Shown: positions 13,234 through 22,359, numbered from the stretch's first letter. The stretch is 39,972 nucleotides of DNA from Actinomycetota bacterium (GCA_005884005.1 VAWI01000026.1:1-39972), one strand, 5' to 3'. Made by a program: numbers and translations. Notes: generated by a model from the letters alone, not told the origin.

Positions 13234-15738
13234 ATGCAAGAGACGACCGAGCAGCCGACGCTAGCGCCGGAGGCGGTAAACGGTCTCACCGAGACCGCCG
13301 CCCGCGCCCAAGACTGGGCCGGAGAGCCATTTCTCCGGCCTGACGAAGACCCTGCAATCGTGCTCGCGGCGGGCACCGCGCGGAGGTTCGCGCTCGACGA
13401 TGCCGTCGAAGAGATGGACGCGGGCCGGAGCGCGCCCTCCTACGAGTGGAAACGACGCTACGCGCTGATGCTTGGACTCGAACGCGTGCTCACGGACCAC
13501 CCGCCGCGGCTCGCCTCGGGAACCGAGCTTCGGCGGCACCAGATCGATGCGCTGGCCGGGATGCTCACGGAGTTGATCGCGGTGGCCCAGGCGGCGGATG
13601 ACAGCGCGGACGCGATCGGGAACGGCGCCTACGCCGAGGCCGAGGTCGAAGAGGGGGAGGAAGACGAGCTCGAGCCTCCGCCCCCGGCCGCCGACGCCGA
13701 CGCCGACGAGCTGCCTCTACCGCTCTCGCCGGAGGAAGACCCGGGCGCTGTCCGTCGCTTCCGCTTCCGGCATCCGACCGCATCCGGCAAGACGATTGCC
13801 GCCGCGGGGTTCGTCGAAGCAGCCCGGACGCTCGGCGTCCTCATCCTCACCCACCGCCGCCTGCTCGTCTCGCAGTTCAATCGCGATCTGACCACCGAGG
13901 GGTACGGCGACCGGATCGTCGAAGCCGTCGAGCGCGGGCATGAGCCATCCAAGCCGAACCCGCTGACGATTCAAACCTATGCCTGGTTCGCCCGCCACTG
14001 GGGGGACTTGAATCCGGAGGCGTATCACCTCGTGATCGCCGACGAGGCGCATACGGCCCTCGGCGAGAAGACGAGCGCGGCGATCCGCAGCTTCACGAAT
14101 CCGATCTACATCGGCATGACCGCGACCGAGCAGCTGATCGCCAAGCAGGTCTCGGACGTCTTCCCGGCCTCGGTAGACGATCTTCCGCTGGGCGACGCGG
14201 CACGGCGCGGGCTGATCGCGCCGCTGCGCTCCCTCCGTGTCCCCCCGGCCGCGGCGATTCACACGGTGCCGATCGTCGGCGGCGACTTTGAGGAGCGCGC
14301 GCTGGCCAAGGCGCTCGACCATCAGGCCTTGAACCAGGCCGCAGCAAGTCTCTACCGGGACCGTTTCGACTCCACGCCGGGCATCGTCTACGCGGCCGGC
14401 GTCGAGCACGCCTACAACCTTGCGAAGGAGTTCCGAGCAGCGGGTCTGAAGGCCGAGGCCGTCAGCGGCCGGACGCCGCCGGTGAAGCTGGCCGAGATTC
14501 TCGCCGCCTACGAGCGCGGCGAGATCGACGTCTTGATCAACGCAATGCTGCTCGCAGAGGGTTGGAACTCGCCGCGGGCGACCGTCTGCATGCATCTGGC
14601 GCCGACCGCGAGCAAACGCGTCTATCAGCAGCGGATCGGCCGCATCATGCGCATCCACCCCCGCAAGGAAGCGGGCGTCGTGGTCGACTTCGTGCCCAAG
14701 GCGGCCACGCACAACGAGCGCGTCGTCTCGCTCCACAGCCTGCTCGACTCCGACTTCTACCGTGAGGGTGCGCGTGTCACTCCGGCACCACGCCGGCGCC
14801 AGCAGCGGCGCGCCCGCCGCAAGCTCTCGCCGGCGCCCTGGCTCGTGCCGGTGACCGCGGACGTCAAGCGCCGGCTCGGCGTGATCACGCGCGAGTGGCA
14901 GCGGATCGACCCACGCTTCCTGGACGAGGACGAGCAGCGCTACTGGGCGACGATCGCCGGGCGGAACGTCCGCTTCGACGAGCGCGTCGAATTCGCGAAG
15001 AAATTCACCGAGGGCGGCGCGTCCAGAGGCGCGCTGGAGACGTTCCTGGCCACCTGCGCCGCGGAGAACCCGAACCGGCGGCTGCGGATGACAGCGCTCG
15101 CCGACAGGGTCTCGATGGTGGTCGAGCGGGCCGACTTCGACGATCTCGTCACGCTGGTCACGCAGGCGCCGACCTGGGAGAAGGACCGTGTCCAGGGCGT
15201 CCGCATCCTCCTGCGCGCGATCGGCGAGGGGAAGGCGGACGCGCCGGACCAGATCCTCGCCCGGTGGATCTGGCGGCTCGCCCGCGCGACCAGGAAGGTG
15301 CAGGATCGCCGGGCGAGCGCCGAGTTCCCGGAGGCCAAGCGCCTCCTCGGAGCGCTGGCCAACTCGCGCGGACACCGGCACGAGGAGAACGCGGCCAAGC
15401 TCGTCAACGCGGCGCGCGAGCAGCCGCTCGAGGTCGGTGCGGCGCTACTCGCTTCTGCCGAGGGCTACACCCCGCGTGCCAACCAGCTCATCGACGCAGC
15501 CCGCGAGCACCTCGGGACGCTGCAGGAGGTCGCGCACGCGCTCGCCGAGAACCTGCCCGCGCCGAAGCAACCGAGCGGCCGCTCCCGCCGCCGGCGGAGA
15601 CGGCGTAAGAAGAAGTCGCAGACGGCGGAGCAGCAGGCGCGGAACGGCCAGCGGCAACCCCAACCGCACGCGCAGGATGGCTCTAAAGGCCCGGACGAGA
15701 CTCCGAGGCCTGAGCCCGCTCCCGCCGCAGAACCGTAA
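13234..15738 (+). CDS. SF2 DEAH-type helicase with acidic insert and basic tail (834 aa)
   Basis: This is a superfamily 2 DNA/RNA helicase or translocase. Seen: LRRHQIDAL (99-107), the Q/0-like motif; Walker A PTASGKT (181-187); DEAH (270-273); GMTAT (294-298); and motif VI QQRIGRIMRIHPRK (about 465-478). A roughly 50-residue low-complexity acidic and proline-rich insert (about 121-172) separates the first motif from Walker A. After the two RecA-like domains come a helical region and a C-terminus with ten or more consecutive R/K residues (about 775-790), then a Q/P-rich tail. The ATG at 13234 directly follows a structured leader. Such R/K tails suit nucleic-acid binding. No nuclease domain is visible, and a role in restriction or defence is not supported. 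Confidence 0.85.
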   Translation: MQETTEQPTLAPEAVNGLTETAARAQDWAGEPFLRPDEDPAIVLAAGTARRFALDDAVEEMDAGRSAPSYEWKRRYALMLGLERVLTDHPPRLASGTELRRHQIDALAGMLTELIAVAQAADDSADAIGNGAYAEAEVEEGEEDELEPPPPAADADADELPLPLSPEEDPGAVRRFRFRHPTASGKTIAAAGFVEAARTLGVLILTHRRLLVSQFNRDLTTEGYGDRIVEAVERGHEPSKPNPLTIQTYAWFARHWGDLNPEAYHLVIADEAHTALGEKTSAAIRSFTNPIYIGMTATEQLIAKQVSDVFPASVDDLPLGDAARRGLIAPLRSLRVPPAAAIHTVPIVGGDFEERALAKALDHQALNQAAASLYRDRFDSTPGIVYAAGVEHAYNLAKEFRAAGLKAEAVSGRTPPVKLAEILAAYERGEIDVLINAMLLAEGWNSPRATVCMHLAPTASKRVYQQRIGRIMRIHPRKEAGVVVDFVPKAATHNERVVSLHSLLDSDFYREGARVTPAPRRRQQRRARRKLSPAPWLVPVTADVKRRLGVITREWQRIDPRFLDEDEQRYWATIAGRNVRFDERVEFAKKFTEGGASRGALETFLATCAAENPNRRLRMTALADRVSMVVERADFDDLVTLVTQAPTWEKDRVQGVRILLRAIGEGKADAPDQILARWIWRLARATRKVQDRRASAEFPEAKRLLGALANSRGHRHEENAAKLVNAAREQPLEVGAALLASAEGYTPRANQLIDAAREHLGTLQEVAHALAENLPAPKQPSGRSRRRRRRRKKKSQTAEQQARNGQRQPQPHAQDGSKGPDETPRPEPAPAAEP

Positions 15739-15753
15739 CGCCCGGTCCAAACG

Positions 15754-15777
15754 AAGGACCATAGGACCGTGGTCCTT
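15754..15777 (+). promoter_or_regulatory. inverted repeat over the dipZ-like start codon
   Basis: AAGGACCA (15754-15761) and TGGTCCTT (15770-15777) form a perfect 8-bp inverted repeat with an 8-base spacer that includes the first base of the GTG start. It could be an operator or an RNA hairpin hiding the start codon. Confidence 0.4.
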
Positions 15778-17391
15778 ATCTTGGGGATCGCTTTTATCGC
15801 CGGCGTCGTCACGGCCGTGTCGCCCTGCGTTCTACCCGTGCTGCCGATCGTCTTCGCGGGCGGCGCGGCCGGCGGCAGCCGGCGCAGGCCGGTCGCGATC
15901 GTCGCCGGAATCGTGGTCGCCTTCACTGCCTCGCTGCTCGTCGTCACCTGGGTACTGCGGAAGCTGGGGCTGCCGCAGGATTTGCTTCGCGACCTCGCGA
16001 TCTCGCTGCTCTTCGTCGCCGCGGCGATGCTGATCGTTCCGCAGCTTGGCCTCCTGATCGAACGGCCGTTGTCGCGGCTCAGCAGGCGGCCCGGCAGCGA
16101 CCTCGGCGGCGGCTTCCTGCTCGGCCTCAGCCTCGGAATCGTCTTCGTTCCCTGCGGCGGCGTCATTCAGGGCTACATCGCCGCGCAGTCGGCGAGCGTC
16201 GGCGACCTCGGCGCAAAGACGGTCTTGATCACGGTCGCGTATGCGCTCGGGGCGGCGGTGCCGATGCTCGCGATCGCGTACGGAGGCAGGGCGGCAGCGT
16301 CGGGCCTGCAGTCGTTTCGCGCCCACGCACAGACGATCCGCGTCGGGCTCGGGGTCGTGATTGCGGCATCCGCGTTCCTGATCGTCTTCCACGTCGACCG
16401 GACGCTGCAGACGAAGATCGGCGACTACACGAGCGCGCTCCAGCACACCGAGAAGAGCTGTTACGCGCGCCGCAACCTCGGCTACCGCTGCAACAGGGAG
16501 CAGAGCCGGCTCGCCGACTTCGGCGCCGCGCCCGACTTTCGCGGGATCAGCGACTGGTTCAACTCGAAGCCGCTGTCGATGGCGCAGCTCCGCGGCAAGG
16601 TGGTCCTGGTCGACTTCTGGACGTACTCCTGCATCAACTGCCTGCGGACGCTGCCGCATCTGAAGGCGTGGTGGCGGGACTACCGGTCGGCGGGACTTGA
16701 GATCGTTGGGGTCCACACGCCGGAGTTCGCGTTCGAGGCCGCCCCGCACAACGTCGGCGCGGCCACGAAGCAGCTCGGCGTCAGCTGGCCGGTTGCGCTG
16801 GATCCGAAGTACAAGACGTGGAACGCCTACCGAAACGAGTACTGGCCGGCCGAGTATCTAATCGACAAGCGCAGCCACATTCGGAACGAGCATTTCGGCG
16901 AGGGCGAGTACGGCAGGACAGAGGAGCTGATTCGGCAGCTGCTCGGCGAGCGCGGACCCCCGAAGGCTCAGCTCGTCGACACGACCCCGACCGAGGTGAC
17001 GACGCCCGAGACCTACCTGGGCTACGGGCACGCGCTCGCCGATTACGTCGGCTCGAAGCCGGTGCCGGATGGGGTAAGCGACTACAAGGCGCCGAAGGAC
17101 GTGACGCAGAACGGCTGGGCGTTGTCGGGGCGCTGGCGGCTCGGCCGCGAGCACACGACCGCGGTGCGAGCCGCGGAGCTCGCACTCCACTTCCATGCGA
17201 AAGCTGTCTATCTCGTCATGGGCGGTCGCGGCCGCGTCGGCGTTGAGGTCGACGGCCACGCGCTACGGACGATCGCCGTCAAAGGAATCAGCCGCCTCTA
17301 CACGGTGCTGAGCGAGCCGGAGCTCTTGGACGCTCAGCTTGGCCTCAGCTTCACGCCGGGCGTCTCTGTCTACTCGTTCACGTTCGGCTAG
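15769..17391 (+). CDS. DipZ-like membrane thiol-disulfide protein (CcdA + thioredoxin fusion)
   Basis: The 540-residue protein has a CcdA/DsbD-type membrane domain (about 1-210, six helices). C20 in SPCVLP and C129 in VPCGG are the expected intramembrane redox pair. An extracytoplasmic thioredoxin/AhpC-like domain (about 250-400) has the CxxC motif YSCINC (C288, C291). A C-terminal beta-rich domain (about 410-540) resembles that of Mycobacterium tuberculosis DipZ. The family transfers electrons outward from cytoplasmic thioredoxin. The extra pair C231 and C241, in the linker, may take part. The GTG start lies in an inverted repeat, 31 bases after the helicase. It converges with the PAC2 gene, two bases away. 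Confidence 0.87.
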   Translation: MVLILGIAFIAGVVTAVSPCVLPVLPIVFAGGAAGGSRRRPVAIVAGIVVAFTASLLVVTWVLRKLGLPQDLLRDLAISLLFVAAAMLIVPQLGLLIERPLSRLSRRPGSDLGGGFLLGLSLGIVFVPCGGVIQGYIAAQSASVGDLGAKTVLITVAYALGAAVPMLAIAYGGRAAASGLQSFRAHAQTIRVGLGVVIAASAFLIVFHVDRTLQTKIGDYTSALQHTEKSCYARRNLGYRCNREQSRLADFGAAPDFRGISDWFNSKPLSMAQLRGKVVLVDFWTYSCINCLRTLPHLKAWWRDYRSAGLEIVGVHTPEFAFEAAPHNVGAATKQLGVSWPVALDPKYKTWNAYRNEYWPAEYLIDKRSHIRNEHFGEGEYGRTEELIRQLLGERGPPKAQLVDTTPTEVTTPETYLGYGHALADYVGSKPVPDGVSDYKAPKDVTQNGWALSGRWRLGREHTTAVRAAELALHFHAKAVYLVMGGRGRVGVEVDGHALRTIAVKGISRLYTVLSEPELLDAQLGLSFTPGVSVYSFTFG

Positions 17392-17393
17392 TA

Positions 17394-18287
17394 CTAGCCC
17401 GCGGGTCCACGCGGGCCGGACTCGCCGTTGCCGGCTTCGCGCTCGCGTAGGTAGCGCGTCAGCTCGGCGGCGAGGGCGTCACCGGAGGGAAGCTCGAAAT
17501 CGTCGTCGACCGTGTCTGCCCGGCGCTCGAGCTCCTCGACATACGAGGCCGTCTCCTCGTCGCTCGCGACGGCCTGGCTCACCTGTTCCTCGTAGGTCTC
17601 CGCAGCCTGGTCGAGCTCGGCCGAGTCGATCTTGGCTCCGAGCAGGCCGCCCAGCCGCTCACACAGCGCCGACGCCGCCTTGGGGCTTGGAGTCAACGAA
17701 ACGTAGTGAGGGACGGCGGCCCAGAGGCTTGCTGATGGAATCCCGGCCTTGTTGCAGGCGTCGTGAAGCACGCCGACGATTCCGGTCGGGCCCTCGTACC
17801 GCGAGGTCGAGAGACCAAGCTCCTTGACGAGCTCGTGCTCGGAGGCGCTGCCCGTCACCGGCGAAGGCCGCGTGTGTGGGACGTCGGCGAGCAACGCGCC
17901 GAGAGTGACGACGAGCTCGACCCCAAGCTCCTGCGCGTGCCCGACGACCAGGTCGCTGAACGTGCGCCAGCGGACGTTCGGCTCGATGCCGAGCAACAGC
18001 ACGACGTCGCGGTCGAGGCGGCTCGGCTTCGCGTGGTAAAAGGCCGTTTCGGGCCAGTCGATCTGCCGTGTCAAGCCGTCGACGAGCGAGACGTGAGGGC
18101 GGGTCGCCTGGAAGTCGAAGAAGCCCTCCGGATCGATGTCGGCGATCTCTTCGGCGCCCCAAAGCCTGGCGAGGTAACCCGCCGCGAGCGAGGCCGCTTG
18201 CGCGCCGTCGTTCCAGCCGCGAAACGCTGCGACGAGGACCGGCCGTGTGAGCTCCGGCCGGGCGGAAACCCGAAGCTCCGATTCCAT
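17394..18287 (-). CDS. PAC2 (proteasome assembly chaperone) family protein
   Basis: The 297-residue protein matches the actinobacterial PAC2 family (COG2047). Characteristic stretches are PVLVAAFRGWNDGAQAA (about 16-32), VVLLLGIEPNVRWRTFSD and VTLGALLADVPHTRP, then GPTGIVGVLHDACNKAGI and a C-terminal acidic coiled region (about 225-297) rich in E, D and A. In archaea and eukaryotes relatives assist 20S proteasome assembly. In actinobacteria the role is not established, and no proteasome genes are in this window. The start is an ATG at 18287. The gene stands alone, between a dispersed repeat upstream and the convergent dipZ-like gene. Confidence 0.88.
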   Translation of the reverse strand: MESELRVSARPELTRPVLVAAFRGWNDGAQAASLAAGYLARLWGAEEIADIDPEGFFDFQATRPHVSLVDGLTRQIDWPETAFYHAKPSRLDRDVVLLLGIEPNVRWRTFSDLVVGHAQELGVELVVTLGALLADVPHTRPSPVTGSASEHELVKELGLSTSRYEGPTGIVGVLHDACNKAGIPSASLWAAVPHYVSLTPSPKAASALCERLGGLLGAKIDSAELDQAAETYEEQVSQAVASDEETASYVEELERRADTVDDDFELPSGDALAAELTRYLREREAGNGESGPRGPAG

Positions 18288-18314
18288 CCCGGAAGTTTAC
18301 GCGCGGCCAGCTAA

Positions 18315-18367
18315 GGCATCGCTCGCGATGCCGTGTGAGAGGCCGTGGCGGCTTTGCCGGTGCGGCC
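18315..18367 (+). repeat. two-hairpin dispersed element, copy B
   Basis: This 53-nt copy consists of GGCATCGC/GCGATGCC with a TC loop (18315-18332), a linker, then a GGCC-bounded hairpin around ggcggctttgccg (18341-18367). It is the same length and order as copies C1, C2 and D. It lies between ctaA (stop 13 bases away) and the PAC2 gene start. Confidence 0.8.
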
Positions 18368-18379
18368 GATAAACCCGGT

Positions 18380-19342
18380 CTAGGGAACGGCGCGGGCCGA
18401 GGGGGCGTCAGCATGGTGGTCCGCCAGCCAAGCAGGCGGGCGCCAGAACGCCGTGACAAGGGCGACGATGCCGGCCCAGGCGGTCGCGGCAACCGCGACG
18501 TGGAGCAATACGAGGTACCAGGGCAGGTGCAGGCGGTATTGCAACTCCCCGAGGCCGACCTGTACGAGCACGACCGCGAGCACCGCCAGCGCCGCCGCGA
18601 AAAGCCGCGGCGCGCGCGAGCGCCGGGCCGCGAGGTAGCCGAGCAGGAACAGGAACGAGCAGCCGAAGAGAGCGACGACGCCGGCGTGTGCGTAGAGCAC
18701 TGGTTCGAAGCGGGCGAGCCGGTGGACTTGCGTCGTGCCTCCGCCGGAATGCGGGCCTGCGGCCGTGGCAAGCGCGCCGCTGACGACGAGCCCGAGGCAC
18801 GCTACAGCGACGCCGGCGCCGAGGAGCCGAAGCTCCCGTGGAACGAGGGGCTCGGCCCTCTCGGCCAAAAGCTCGGAGGCGAAGAAGACGAGCACGACCG
18901 CACCCGCAAGCAGCACCATCGATAGCACCAGGTGCGCCATCACGACAGGCCAGCGGAGGTCGGTCTTGACCGCGAGATACCCGAGCGGCGCCTGCGCCAG
19001 CGTCCCGGTGAAGAGCGCGATCGCGAGCTGCTTTGCCCGGCGCCCCAGCGGGGTCCACAGAGATGCCAGGGCGACCAGCAGCGTGATCAGGATCGTCACC
19101 CCGCCGACGACCCGGTTTCCGAACTCGATGTAAGCGTGGTAGTTCTTCGCCGGCAGGGGATGGCCCGCTTCGCACCCGGGCCAGTGCCTGCAGCCGAGGC
19201 CCGAGCTGGTCAATCGCACCGCCGCGCCTGTCGCCACGATCACCCAGAGCGCGAAGAGCTCGAGCGCCGCGAGCCTGAGAAACCAGGCAGGCGACAGCGC
19301 AAACGCGCGCGCCCGGCCGGCGGCGGTCGTCTCGACCTGCAT
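18380..19342 (-). CDS. ctaA: heme A synthase (CtaA/COX15)
   Basis: CtaA converts heme O to heme A for aa3-type cytochrome oxidase, implying aerobic respiration. The 320 residues contain about eight hydrophobic helices. The first extracytoplasmic loop holds the redox cysteine pair C51 and C57 (SSGLGCRHWPGC), as in the Bacillus-type enzyme. H69 and E73 lie in NYHAYIEFGNRVVGG. Further conserved histidines occur in MAHLVLS, YAHAGVV and LLHVAVA. The ATG at 19342 is 37 bases from the divergent methyltransferase start. No ctaB or oxidase genes are nearby. Confidence 0.93.
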   Translation of the reverse strand: MQVETTAAGRARAFALSPAWFLRLAALELFALWVIVATGAAVRLTSSGLGCRHWPGCEAGHPLPAKNYHAYIEFGNRVVGGVTILITLLVALASLWTPLGRRAKQLAIALFTGTLAQAPLGYLAVKTDLRWPVVMAHLVLSMVLLAGAVVLVFFASELLAERAEPLVPRELRLLGAGVAVACLGLVVSGALATAAGPHSGGGTTQVHRLARFEPVLYAHAGVVALFGCSFLFLLGYLAARRSRAPRLFAAALAVLAVVLVQVGLGELQYRLHLPWYLVLLHVAVAATAWAGIVALVTAFWRPPAWLADHHADAPSARAVP

Positions 19343-19379
19343 CGCAAATCAGCCTACCCCGGCTCTAACCTGAACGTCC

Positions 19380-20192
19380 GTGTCTGAGTTCTCGGACGAG
19401 CTGATCGGGCGTTCCGGCTACCTGAGCGAAGGGTTCGCCGACGTCTACGACCGCTACCGGCCGTCGCCGCCGGCAGAGGTGCTCGACGTGCTAATCCTTG
19501 CCGCAGGCGTCGAGCAGCCCACGTTGGTCGTCGATCTCGGCTGCGGCACAGGTCTCGCCACCCGAGCGCTTGCCGATCGCGCAGACGAGGTTGTGGGAGT
19601 CGAACCGAACCCAAGGATGATCGAACGCGCGCGGACGGCCACCGAGAAGTCGAACGTGAGCTTCATCGAGGCCTACGCTCGCGAGACCGGCCTCCCCGAT
19701 GGCGGCGCCGACCTTGTCACGTGCTGGCAGTCCTTTCACTGGATGGAGCCGCAACCGGTGCTGGCGGAGGCGGTGCGGCTTCTCCGCTCTGGCGGCGTCT
19801 TCGCGGCGTGCGACTACGATGTGCCGCCATTCGTTGAGCCCGGGGTGGATGCCGCCTTCGAGGCGCTCGGCGGGGCTCGCCGTGAGGCTCGGCAGCGCCT
19901 GGCGCTTCCCGCGGGCGCAACCTCTTGGCCCAAGGACCGTCATCTCGACGAGATCCGCACGAGTGGCCGCTTTCGTTATGCGCGCGAGCTCGTAGCGCAC
20001 GGCTGGTGGGACACGGACGCCGAACGACTGATCGGACTGGCAAGGAGCATCGGAGGTCCACGCGAGCTCTTCGAACAGGCCCCCGAAGTAGGCGAGCTCT
20101 TCGATCGCGCCGCCGAAACCGCGAGGGAAGTCCTCGGTGACCGCACGTGGCCGCTTCTGCTCGGCTACCGGCTACGCGTCGGAATCAAATAA
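19380..20192 (+). CDS. class I SAM-dependent methyltransferase
   Basis: This 270-residue cytoplasmic methyltransferase has motif I VVDLGCGTG at residues 50-58 and an acidic residue binding the ribose in VVGVEPNPRMI (about 70-80). VTCWQSFHWMEPQ follows around motif IV, as in the UbiE/Tam-like group. The GTG at 19380 is chosen because it follows directly on the divergent ctaA promoter region. The substrate cannot be named; the C-terminal half is helical and charged. The 3' end overlaps the convergent apgM gene by 8 bases. Confidence 0.85.
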   Translation: MSEFSDELIGRSGYLSEGFADVYDRYRPSPPAEVLDVLILAAGVEQPTLVVDLGCGTGLATRALADRADEVVGVEPNPRMIERARTATEKSNVSFIEAYARETGLPDGGADLVTCWQSFHWMEPQPVLAEAVRLLRSGGVFAACDYDVPPFVEPGVDAAFEALGGARREARQRLALPAGATSWPKDRHLDEIRTSGRFRYARELVAHGWWDTDAERLIGLARSIGGPRELFEQAPEVGELFDRAAETAREVLGDRTWPLLLGYRLRVGIK

Positions 20193-21408
20193 GCGGCTCG
20201 AGCAGATCCCTGTCCGGATAGCCGTCGGCGCCGTCGACCGGGGTCGGTCGTGAGCCGAGGAAGAGGGGGCGATCGGCGGCGTTCAGCAGCACCGGTATCA
20301 AATCGGGCCCGCGAAGGTGCCCCAGGATGCCGGCTGCGCAGTCGAGCTCGCCGAAGCTTGTGACGGCGTCCGCGCGAACACCGGGGCCTGAGACGACAAG
20401 CGGCACCGGGTCGCCGGAATGGATCACGTCCGGCGAAGCCGGGGTCGCATGGTCGCCGGTGACGCACACGATCGCCCGGTCGGTCGGCAAGGCCGACAGG
20501 TCGGCATCGAGCTCTTCGATCGCGCGTTGCTTTTCCCGTGGATCTTTCGTGTGGCCCGCCTCGTCGACCCGTTTGTCGTGGACGTAAACGAAGGAATCGC
20601 CGCCATCGAGCCGCTTTGCGACGAGGTCGAGGTCGAGCTTTGCCTCGATCGGCTCCAGCCGCAGACAGCGGCCGAGACCGCGGAGAAAGGCCGATTCCGC
20701 CGCAAAGCTTCCGGAAAGGCCGTGGCGGTCGCGAAAGCTCGGCACTTGCCGAGGTCTGCCGAACCACTTGAGCGTGATCAGGTTGAGGCGCTCGCCCTCG
20801 AGGCGCCGCATGGCCTCTCGGCTCCACTCCTCGCAGGCGCGTGCCGTTCGTTCGGCTTCGGGGACGAGCGGTCGCGGCCGCAACACCGGATGGCGGTCGC
20901 GGAAAAACGCGTCCGTATCGGTTACGCGCTCGTCGGCGCCGCCGGAAATCCGGAGCACCGATTCGCCGCGCCAGATCTGTTCGAGCGAGAACGTGAGCCC
21001 GTCGATCACAATCCTGTCGCAGCGTGTAACAAGCTCGGCAGCTAGCTGGGCGTCGCGGACGGGATCGGGGCGGCCGGTCAGCCACCACCCGTCTTCGCGG
21101 CGCTCAGCCGGACGCAGCGCCGCGTACGCGAAGACGTGCTCGCCGCTGACCTCTTGTCCCCTTCCCACCGCCTCGAACACGGCGCGCCCGGGAAACTCGT
21201 CCGGCCGGTAGCCAAGCATCGCCCAGTGCGCGACCTCGCTTGACGGCGCCCGCCCCGGCCCGACGGCGTAGAACAATCCGCACGACCCGCGAGCGGCGAG
21301 GGCATCGAGGCTGGGCGTCGCCGCTGCCTCACTCGCCGTGCGTCCGCCGAGAACGTCGTGAGCGCGGTCGCCGAGCCCGTCGAGCAGGACGATGACGATC
21401 GGGAGCAC
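20185..21408 (-). CDS. apgM: archaeal-type cofactor-independent phosphoglycerate mutase
   Basis: This alkaline-phosphatase-superfamily enzyme interconverts 3- and 2-phosphoglycerate in glycolysis and gluconeogenesis. The 407 residues fit the ApgM branch rather than the longer GpmI. Metal-binding D10 is in VLLDGLGD. The phosphorylated serine is probably S57 in PSSEVAHWAMLGY, where the family usually has S-D-x-A-H, so D is replaced by E. Later motifs are HDKRVDEAGHTKDP and VTGDHATP, which hold the second metal site. The frame starts at 21408. The E-for-D change next to the serine deserves attention but need not abolish activity. ApgM-type mutases occur in some bacteria. Confidence 0.88.
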   Translation of the reverse strand: MLPIVIVLLDGLGDRAHDVLGGRTASEAAATPSLDALAARGSCGLFYAVGPGRAPSSEVAHWAMLGYRPDEFPGRAVFEAVGRGQEVSGEHVFAYAALRPAERREDGWWLTGRPDPVRDAQLAAELVTRCDRIVIDGLTFSLEQIWRGESVLRISGGADERVTDTDAFFRDRHPVLRPRPLVPEAERTARACEEWSREAMRRLEGERLNLITLKWFGRPRQVPSFRDRHGLSGSFAAESAFLRGLGRCLRLEPIEAKLDLDLVAKRLDGGDSFVYVHDKRVDEAGHTKDPREKQRAIEELDADLSALPTDRAIVCVTGDHATPASPDVIHSGDPVPLVVSGPGVRADAVTSFGELDCAAGILGHLRGPDLIPVLLNAADRPLFLGSRPTPVDGADGYPDRDLLEPLI

Positions 21409-21433
21409 ACGGCCAGGCTAAACGACACACAAA

Positions 21434-21453
21434 GGGCGGCCCGAAGGCCGCCC
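21434..21453 (-). terminator. intrinsic terminator of the cupredoxin-fold gene
   Basis: An 8-bp stem GGGCGGCC/GGCCGCCC has a 4-base loop. On the minus strand it is followed by TTTGTGTGT. It lies 27 bases after the stop at 21481 and before apgM. Confidence 0.75.
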
Positions 21454-21480
21454 CTCGCGTTACTCCGGCGCCACTGACCC

Positions 21481-22359
21481 CTAGCGGCGCCGAACTGTGA
21501 TCGTCGGGCTGTACCCGTCGAGATAGCCTGCGCCCGCCTGATTGACGGACATGGCAACGCGAATCCGCGACTTCCCCTTGGGAAGCGTGAGCCGGAAGAC
21601 CGCGCTCGACTTGCCGCCGAGGCGCACCTTCTTCAGCGTCACCCACTGGCCGAAGCGCGAAAATCGCTGCGCCACAACGGAGCGTCGAGCGTGAGAGACC
21701 GCCGACTGGACGATCGTCGTGAACCTTCCGTTGCGATAGCCGAGCCTGATCCGCGGACGGACCTGGACTCCGACGTTGACACTCGTGCGGCCGTTCCACT
21801 TCGCCTGGTACTGCGTCAGAATTTTCGGCGACGGCGTGAGAACGAGGTTCCACGCACCGTTTGTCGTCGTCAGAACGGTCGTCAGCTCCGCGAACGACGT
21901 CTGCGGATACGGCTGCTGATAGATGGTCACCTTCTCGTTGGCATTGCCGCTCGACGCGGTGCCCGAGAGCGACACCTGCTGCCCGTAGACGATGATCGGA
22001 AGCGAGGCGCCGATCGTCACCGCCGGCGGCGGCCCGGTCACCTTGATCGTGCCCGTGACCGAAGCATTCAGGCCGTCGTGGTAGCGGTACGTGCCCGCGG
22101 CGTTGAAACGATGCGAGTACGAGTGGCCGGGCCCGAGGATCGGCGAGACGAACGAGCCGTTATTGGATACGACCTGGTGGTTCTGCGTATCCGCGTTAAC
22201 CCACTTGACCGAGTCGCCGGTCTTGATCGTCACGATTCGTGGAACGAATGAACTGCGCTTGATCTGGACTGTCGCTGTCGCTGTCGATGCCGGTGTGGCC
22301 GGCGCTGCGCCAACGGCAAGAGCGGCGACGGCGACGAGTGGAATGAAGAGTTTTCTCAT
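21481..22359 (-). CDS. secreted cupredoxin-fold protein apparently lacking copper ligands
   Basis: A signal peptide (MRKLFIPLVAVAALAVGAAP, likely cut near ATPA) is followed by a plastocyanin-like domain (about 28-108), then about 180 residues of beta-rich, Ig-like extracytoplasmic sequence ending in a basic tail. The first copper ligand H61 is present in NHQVVSN. The second cluster reads TYRYHDGLNASVTG: D95 replaces the usual Cys, N98 the usual His, and no Met follows, so type-1 copper binding is unlikely. The ATG at 22359 follows AGGTGG; a GTG at 22365 is possible. It may serve a structural or adhesive role at the cell surface. A terminator follows the gene. Confidence 0.82.
   Translation of the reverse strand: MRKLFIPLVAVAALAVGAAPATPASTATATVQIKRSSFVPRIVTIKTGDSVKWVNADTQNHQVVSNNGSFVSPILGPGHSYSHRFNAAGTYRYHDGLNASVTGTIKVTGPPPAVTIGASLPIIVYGQQVSLSGTASSGNANEKVTIYQQPYPQTSFAELTTVLTTTNGAWNLVLTPSPKILTQYQAKWNGRTSVNVGVQVRPRIRLGYRNGRFTTIVQSAVSHARRSVVAQRFSRFGQWVTLKKVRLGGKSSAVFRLTLPKGKSRIRVAMSVNQAGAGYLDGYSPTITVRRR

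Noticed and set aside
13234-15738. Helicase as part of a defence system
   Set aside because: No nuclease, methylase, phosphodiesterase-like or other defence partner lies nearby; neighbours are metabolic and redox genes.
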